Positions 5,183 to 8,756 of a stretch of DNA of 8,756 nucleotides are shown here, piece by piece. Made by a program: the position numbers and the translations under genes. The DNA is taken from NCBI GenBank assembly GCA_023386255.1, contig JAEWKB010000222.1:1-8756 (forward strand), written 5' to 3'. The notes beneath the pieces were generated by a model that saw nothing but the letters and a program-made list of their open reading frames with translations, did not search any database and was not told where the DNA came from. This stretch comes from Bacteroidota bacterium. GTDB lineage: Bacteria > Bacteroidota > Bacteroidia > Flavobacteriales > Flavobacteriaceae. Within the stretch, counting starts at the first letter, position 1. Each line of letters starts with the position of its first letter.

Positions 5183-6391
5183 TTGGGATTCCCGTTTTAC
5201 ATAGCCAGGCGTTATACCATAAGCAAGAGCAAAAGCACTGCTGTAAATATCATTACCCGTATAGCAGCCGTAGGTATTGTAGTTAGCGCTACGGCGCTTT
5301 TTGTAATATTATCAGTATTCAGCGGGCTTAAAAACTTCAGCCTGTCCTTTACCAATGCTACTGACCCTGACCTTAAAGCTACGGCCAAGCTTGGCAAATC
5401 GTATGTGGTTACACCTCAGCAGGAGCAGCAGCTTAAAGCAATTAAAGGTGTAGCATCATACAGTAAGGTTATAGAGGAACGTGTACTTTTTTATTTTGAT
5501 GAAAAAGAGCAGGTAGCCTACCTTAAAGGAGTTGACAGTAATTTTACAAAGGTAACCGCTATGGATAAACACCTGGCGGTAGGCAACTGGATTCAGCCAC
5601 AAACCATTCAGGCTGTTGCCGGCCTTGGCATTTACAATAAACTTTCACTGGCGTTACTGGACTTTAACCGGAGCCTTGAGGTATTTGTGCCCAAACCAGG
5701 CAAGGGCACTATTGATACACCTGAAGATGCCTTTACAAAATCGCCACTGGCTGTAACAGGAATATACTCTATAAACGACGACGCCGACAGCAAGTATGTG
5801 TACTGCGATTTTTACCTGGCGCAGGAGCTTTTGAAGTTTAAGCCCGGGCAGCTAACAGCGCTGGAATTTAAACTTACTCCCGGTGCCAATGAAGATGATG
5901 TGAAAGCGCAGCTGCAAAAAACCTTCAACAACACATTAGCCATTAAGAACCGTGCCCAGCTTAATGATGCCCTATACAAAATGCTTAATGCCGAGAACCT
6001 GGCGGTGTACCTGTTCTGTTCGCTGGTGGTGGTAATGACGTTGTTTTGCCTGGCCGGTGCCTTAATTATGCTGATACTGGACAAGCGTGAGAACATTAAA
6101 ACCCTTTACAGCCTGGGTGCCGAAGTAAAGAGCCTGCGTAATATTTTCCTGTACCAGGGAATATTTATCACCGCGTTGGGAGCATTTTTGGGACTACTAC
6201 TGGGGGCTATTATAGTTTTAGTACAGCAGCGCTACGAGCTGATAATGATAGTGCCTGATAAGCTGGCTTACCCCGTTGAATTTAATGTATCCAACATACT
6301 TATTGTTATTGCTACAATTTTTATTTTGGGTATACTTGCCTCACGCATAGCTGCAGGAAGGGTTAATGAAAAATTGTTGGAAAATTCTTAA
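5183..6391 (+). CDS. LolC/LolE-like ABC transporter permease, FtsX family (402 aa)
   Basis: The protein has the MacB/FtsX permease layout: an N-terminal cytoplasmic GFPFYIARRY motif, TM1 (about residues 24-48), a large periplasmic MacB-type core (about 50-270), then TM2 (about 274-300), TM3 (about 322-347) and TM4 (about 371-390). The cytoplasmic loop after TM2, DKRENIKTLYSLGAEVKSLR, is the coupling segment that contacts the ATPase and is typical of LolC/LolE, which move lipoproteins out of the inner membrane. No ATPase gene is in the window, so a partner must be encoded elsewhere. The start is TTG at 5183, 3 nt after the rbfA stop; no in-frame ATG exists near it and the N-terminal family motif begins right there. 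In Flavobacteriaceae this gene commonly follows rbfA. The exact substrate is not provable from sequence. Confidence 0.85.
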   Translation: MGFPFYIARRYTISKSKSTAVNIITRIAAVGIVVSATALFVILSVFSGLKNFSLSFTNATDPDLKATAKLGKSYVVTPQQEQQLKAIKGVASYSKVIEERVLFYFDEKEQVAYLKGVDSNFTKVTAMDKHLAVGNWIQPQTIQAVAGLGIYNKLSLALLDFNRSLEVFVPKPGKGTIDTPEDAFTKSPLAVTGIYSINDDADSKYVYCDFYLAQELLKFKPGQLTALEFKLTPGANEDDVKAQLQKTFNNTLAIKNRAQLNDALYKMLNAENLAVYLFCSLVVVMTLFCLAGALIMLILDKRENIKTLYSLGAEVKSLRNIFLYQGIFITALGAFLGLLLGAIIVLVQQRYELIMIVPDKLAYPVEFNVSNILIVIATIFILGILASRIAAGRVNEKLLENS

Positions 6392-6399
6392 TCTCCTGT

Positions 6400-6411
6400 T
6401 TTAGCGCTAAA
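6400..6411. promoter_or_regulatory. Palindromic operator candidate TTTAGCGCTAAA
   Basis: This perfect 12-bp palindrome ends 10 nt before the -7 box TATATTTG, in the -33 to -18 region where a bound repressor would block RNA polymerase. It begins 9 nt after the permease stop. A local repressor of the MATE gene is plausible, but no regulator gene is nearby. Confidence 0.4.
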
Positions 6412-6421
6412 TAAACTTCTC

Positions 6422-6429
6422 TATATTTG
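6422..6429 (+). promoter_or_regulatory. Promoter -7 box for the MATE gene (TATATTTG)
   Basis: This is an exact match to the Bacteroidetes TAnnTTTG -7 element. A TGTTT at 6398-6402 sits at the right distance for a weak -33 element (19-nt spacer). It is the best promoter candidate for the MATE transporter. Confidence 0.6.
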
Positions 6430-6447
6430 CGCTTTAGCTTAAAGCAT

Positions 6448-6477
6448 ATGATAGTAGTTGCTGTCCGTATCCGGTAG
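6448..6477 (+). CDS. Possible leader peptide MIVVAVRIR (9 aa)
   Basis: ATG at 6448 opens a nine-codon ORF ending at TAG 6475-6477, about 12 nt after the predicted transcription start. Its stop codon lies inside the 5' strand of the long-range stem that closes the leader, so ribosomes here could affect folding. A short ORF like this can arise by chance, and no attenuation model is proven. Confidence 0.25.
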   Translation: MIVVAVRIR

Positions 6478-6571
6478 GGCAAACCACTCCGCACTTATTT
6501 TTATTCCTGAAGGCTTTGCTGCATAGGCCCTGCCCTTCATTACTATTCATTAATCTTAAACTAAAAATACA

Positions 6572-7993
6572 ATGTCACAACAAGGACAAAAAAGTGTTTT
6601 TTCGCGCTTTACCTCATTACTATCACAATCCCTTAAGGGAGAAAATATAGATTTTACCACCGGCAGCATCCGCAGGGGCGTATTGCTTTTGGCCATACCC
6701 ATGATGCTCGAAATGATGATGGAATCGGTTTTTGCACTGGTAGATCTTTACTTTGTAGGCCACCTGGAAAACAGCAGCTTCGCGGTGCAGACGGTCGGGC
6801 TTACTGAGTCGGTACTATCTATCATTTACTCTATAGCCATGGGTCTCGGCATGGCAGCCACTGCCGTGGTAGCCCGCCGCATAGGTGAAAAAGACCCTGT
6901 AGCCGGCGCAAAGGCCGGAATGCAGGCTGTAATAGTAGCACTATCTTTAAATACCATAATAGCTGTTGTAGGCTTTATTTACGCAACCGACATACTGATG
7001 CTGATGGGTTCATCAGAGGCGTCGGCAGAATATGGCACGCCTTTTATGCGTATCATGATGGGCAGCAGCTTTGTAATCATGCTATTGTTCATACTCAACG
7101 GTATTTTCCGCGGTGCAGGCAATGCGGCCATTGCCATGAAAAGCCTTTGGATAGCCAATGCATTCAACATACTGCTTTGCCCTGTTTTTATTAATGGCTT
7201 TGGGCCTATACCTGCATTTGGGCTTACCGGTGCGGCCATTGCCACCACCATAGGCCGAAGCATAGGCGTGCTTTACCAACTGTACAACCTGTTTAACGGC
7301 AAAGGTGCGCTAAAAATAGTAGCTTCTTACTTTATTCCGGACATGGAGCAAATAAAGTCGCTTATAAGCATTGCCGCTCCTGCCATGCTGCAGTTTGTAA
7401 TTGCTTCGTGCAGCTGGATATTCTTAGCAGAGCTGGTAGCCACAACCGGTGGCGATGTAGGCTCGGCAGGCTACCAGAGCTCTATCCGCATCATGATGTT
7501 CTTTATGCTTCCGGCATGGGGGCTTAGCGGAGCGGCAGCTACGCTTGTAGGGCAAAATCTGGGTGCAAAACAGGTGCGGCGGGCAGAACAGTCAGTACTT
7601 GTTACTGCTAAATTCAGCGTACTTTATATGGGTGTTATCATGATCATATGCTTGTTAGCGGCTAATACCATGATGGGCTTTTTTACTAACGACCCAAGGG
7701 TGCATGAAGTAGCTGTACGGGCAATACGGATATTGAGCAGCGGTTACCTGTTTTACGGAATAGGAATGGTATTACTTAATGCTTTTAACGGTGCAGGCGA
7801 TACCAAAACACCTACATGTGTAAACTTCTTTGGGTTCTGGCTGTTCCAGATACCCATGGCCTACCTGCTGGCAAAGCAGCTCGACTGGGGCCCTGAAGGT
7901 GTGTTTTGGGCAATACCCATAGCCGAAACTGCTATGACCATAGTGAGCATCATCCTGTTCAGGAGAGGTAAATGGAAAAAGGTTGAGGTGTAA
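6572..7993 (+). CDS. MATE family multidrug/Na+ antiporter (473 aa)
   Basis: MATE proteins are inner-membrane exporters that expel drugs or metabolites in exchange for Na+ or H+. The protein has the usual 12-span, two-lobe build: a first MatE half at about residues 32-245 and a second at about 260-470, with internal similarity. Typical motifs are IPMMLEMMMESVFALVDLYFVG in the first helix pair, TAVVARRIGEKD after the third helix, NGIFRGAGNAAIA before the middle, GLSGAAATLVGQNLGAKQ at the start of the second lobe and LLNAFNGAGDTKTPT near the end. It begins with an amphipathic cytoplasmic segment of about 30 residues and ends with a basic tail (RRGKWKKVEV). The ATG follows an AT-rich leader, normal for this phylum. 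It is a single-gene unit with its own promoter and a terminator just after the stop. The substrate cannot be told from sequence. Confidence 0.92.
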   Translation: MSQQGQKSVFSRFTSLLSQSLKGENIDFTTGSIRRGVLLLAIPMMLEMMMESVFALVDLYFVGHLENSSFAVQTVGLTESVLSIIYSIAMGLGMAATAVVARRIGEKDPVAGAKAGMQAVIVALSLNTIIAVVGFIYATDILMLMGSSEASAEYGTPFMRIMMGSSFVIMLLFILNGIFRGAGNAAIAMKSLWIANAFNILLCPVFINGFGPIPAFGLTGAAIATTIGRSIGVLYQLYNLFNGKGALKIVASYFIPDMEQIKSLISIAAPAMLQFVIASCSWIFLAELVATTGGDVGSAGYQSSIRIMMFFMLPAWGLSGAAATLVGQNLGAKQVRRAEQSVLVTAKFSVLYMGVIMIICLLAANTMMGFFTNDPRVHEVAVRAIRILSSGYLFYGIGMVLLNAFNGAGDTKTPTCVNFFGFWLFQIPMAYLLAKQLDWGPEGVFWAIPIAETAMTIVSIILFRRGKWKKVEV

Positions 7994-8025
7994 ATAAAAA
8001 AACCGCCAGTTGGCGGTTTTTTTAT
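7994..8025. terminator. Bidirectional terminator between the MATE and dus genes
   Basis: Bases 7994-8007 pair perfectly with 8012-8025 around the loop AGTT. The GC core CCGCC/GGCGG is flanked by seven A on one side and seven T on the other, so it works in both directions. The stop codon of the minus-strand dus gene (8022-8024) lies inside the stem, and the MATE stop is right next to it. Confidence 0.9.
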
Positions 8026-8756
8026 GCTATATCGTAATTAGCAAATTTTTCGAGTACCTCGTCAAGTACGGCATACACATCTGCGGCGGCATCGTTGCTC
8101 ACCATGCGCTGCCTGTATTCCTTAAAATTTGGTATGCCTTTAAAATAATTGGTATAGTGGCGGCGTGTTTCGAACACGCCTACTCTTTCTCCTTTCCATT
8201 CTATAGACCACATAAGGTGGTTGCGCGCCGCTTCTACACGGTCTTCAATGGTTGGCGCAGGCAAGTGTTCGCCTGTAGCAAAAAAATGCTTTATCTCATT
8301 AAATATCCATGGGTAGCCTATGGCGGCACGGCCTATCATAATGCCATCAAGGCCATACCTGTTCTTGTATTCTAAAGCCTTTTCGGGGCTGTCAATATCA
8401 CCATTACCAAAAATTGGTATGTTGATACGCGGGTTATTCTTTACCCTGGCAATATGGCTCCAGTCAGCCTCACCTTTATACATCTGTGCGCGGGTACGGC
8501 CATGAATGGTAAGGGCTTTAATCCCTGCATCCTGAAGGCGTTCGGCAACCTCATCAATGTTTATGGAATCTTCATCCCAGCCAAGGCGTGTTTTAACCGT
8601 TACAGGCAATGATGTACTGTTCACTACCGCCTTTGTAAGGCGTACCATCAGGTCAATATCTTTTAATACTCCTGCGCCGGCACCTTTGCATACCACTTTT
8701 TTTACAGGGCAGCCAAAATTGATGTCTACCAAGTCAGGATTTACGGTTTCCACAAT
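8022..8756 (-). CDS. dusB: tRNA-dihydrouridine synthase, DusB-like (3' 244 codons; N terminus beyond window)
   Basis: This flavoenzyme reduces uridines in the tRNA D loop to dihydrouridine using FMN and NADPH. Visible family motifs, in order, are DINFGCPVKKVV, with the expected catalytic Cys in GCP (residue 16 of the fragment), then CKGAGAGVL, VTVKTRLGW, the H-G-R-T motif followed by QMYKGEADW, IPIFGNGDI, and GIMIGRAAIGYPWIF for FMN phosphate binding. The C-terminal helical tRNA-binding domain (about the last 80 residues) ends EKFANYDIA. The frame stays open to the window edge. The GTG at 8751-8753 is a normal internal Val codon, not a start: roughly the first 80-90 residues of the TIM barrel are missing. 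The gene converges on the MATE gene and shares its terminator. Confidence 0.93.
   Translation of the reverse strand: MVETVNPDLVDINFGCPVKKVVCKGAGAGVLKDIDLMVRLTKAVVNSTSLPVTVKTRLGWDEDSINIDEVAERLQDAGIKALTIHGRTRAQMYKGEADWSHIARVKNNPRINIPIFGNGDIDSPEKALEYKNRYGLDGIMIGRAAIGYPWIFNEIKHFFATGEHLPAPTIEDRVEAARNHLMWSIEWKGERVGVFETRRHYTNYFKGIPNFKEYRQRMVSNDAAADVYAVLDEVLEKFANYDIA

Larger units (their letters stand above)
6392..6571 (+). promoter_or_regulatory. Leader and control region of the MATE gene
   Basis: This 180-bp gap has an operator-like palindrome TTTAGCGCTAAA (6400-6411), a -7 box TATATTTG (6422-6429) and a small GCTTTA/TAAAGC hairpin (6431-6436 with 6440-6445). It also has a possible 9-codon ORF (6448-6477) and a long-range 8-bp pairing GGTAGGGC (6473-6480) with GCCCTGCC (6527-6534), one U-G pair. 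The transcript would carry about 135 nt of untranslated leader. It matches no riboswitch class that I can recognise. Confidence 0.5.

Noticed and set aside
6430..6571. Known riboswitch class in the MATE leader
   Set aside because: I could not find the conserved core of TPP, SAM, preQ1, cobalamin or guanidine riboswitches, so no class is assigned.
8010..8375. 121-codon forward ORF after the MATE gene
   Set aside because: It is antisense to the clearly conserved dihydrouridine synthase and starts inside the terminator.
8751..8753. GTG start codon for the dihydrouridine synthase
   Set aside because: The conserved barrel should begin about 80-90 residues earlier and the frame is open to the window edge, so this is an internal Val codon.
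1..8756. CRISPR array, transposase or insertion sequence
   Set aside because: No regularly spaced repeat-spacer pattern, no transposase-like protein and no flanking terminal inverted repeats were seen.

Overview
The window looks like a Bacteroidetes chromosome, most likely a Flavobacteriaceae member. The evidence is the AT-rich ribosome-binding regions without clear Shine-Dalgarno sequences, several TAnnTTTG promoter -7 boxes, the gene order mce - rbfA - LolC/E-like permease, and the protein sequences themselves. It divides into a prophage right end (about 1-4188), an attachment-site junction (about 4189-4231) and host housekeeping genes (4241-8756).

Prophage part: all genes are on the + strand and tightly packed. 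First come the end of an unidentified protein, a 39-residue ORF, a short tail-fibre-type protein and a 516-residue beta-helix protein that is probably a receptor-binding tailspike. Next is a compact lysis cassette: a putative multi-span holin, a GH108 endolysin without a signal peptide, and a lipoprotein that also has a C-terminal membrane anchor. That last architecture is the one expected of a unimolecular spanin (u-spanin). Together the three could open the inner membrane, degrade the peptidoglycan and fuse the inner and outer membranes. About 200 bp of non-coding DNA follows, with a terminator, a 28-bp near-palindrome and helically spaced direct repeats resembling an attP arm.

Junction: a 3' tRNA half begins at the anticodon loop (anticodon CAT, Met or Ile2 type). 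It keeps the variable loop, T arm and 3' acceptor strand but lacks the matching 5' half. A second terminator, presumably that of the host tRNA gene, follows directly. This is what attR looks like when a phage integrates in the anticodon loop of a tRNA gene.

Host part: methylmalonyl-CoA epimerase, an intergenic 24-bp inverted repeat, rbfA with a promoter box so close that the mRNA may be leaderless, then a LolC/E-like ABC permease starting with TTG 3 nt after rbfA. A 180-bp spacer leads to a MATE transporter; it holds an operator-like palindrome, a -7 box, a possible 9-codon leader peptide and a long-range RNA stem. A bidirectional terminator separates the MATE gene from a convergent dusB-like tRNA-dihydrouridine synthase gene cut by the window edge.

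The most noteworthy items are the single-gene spanin, the anticodon-loop attR with its palindromic and repeat-rich flank, and the structured leader of the MATE gene. All assignments come from reading the sequence; no database search was possible.
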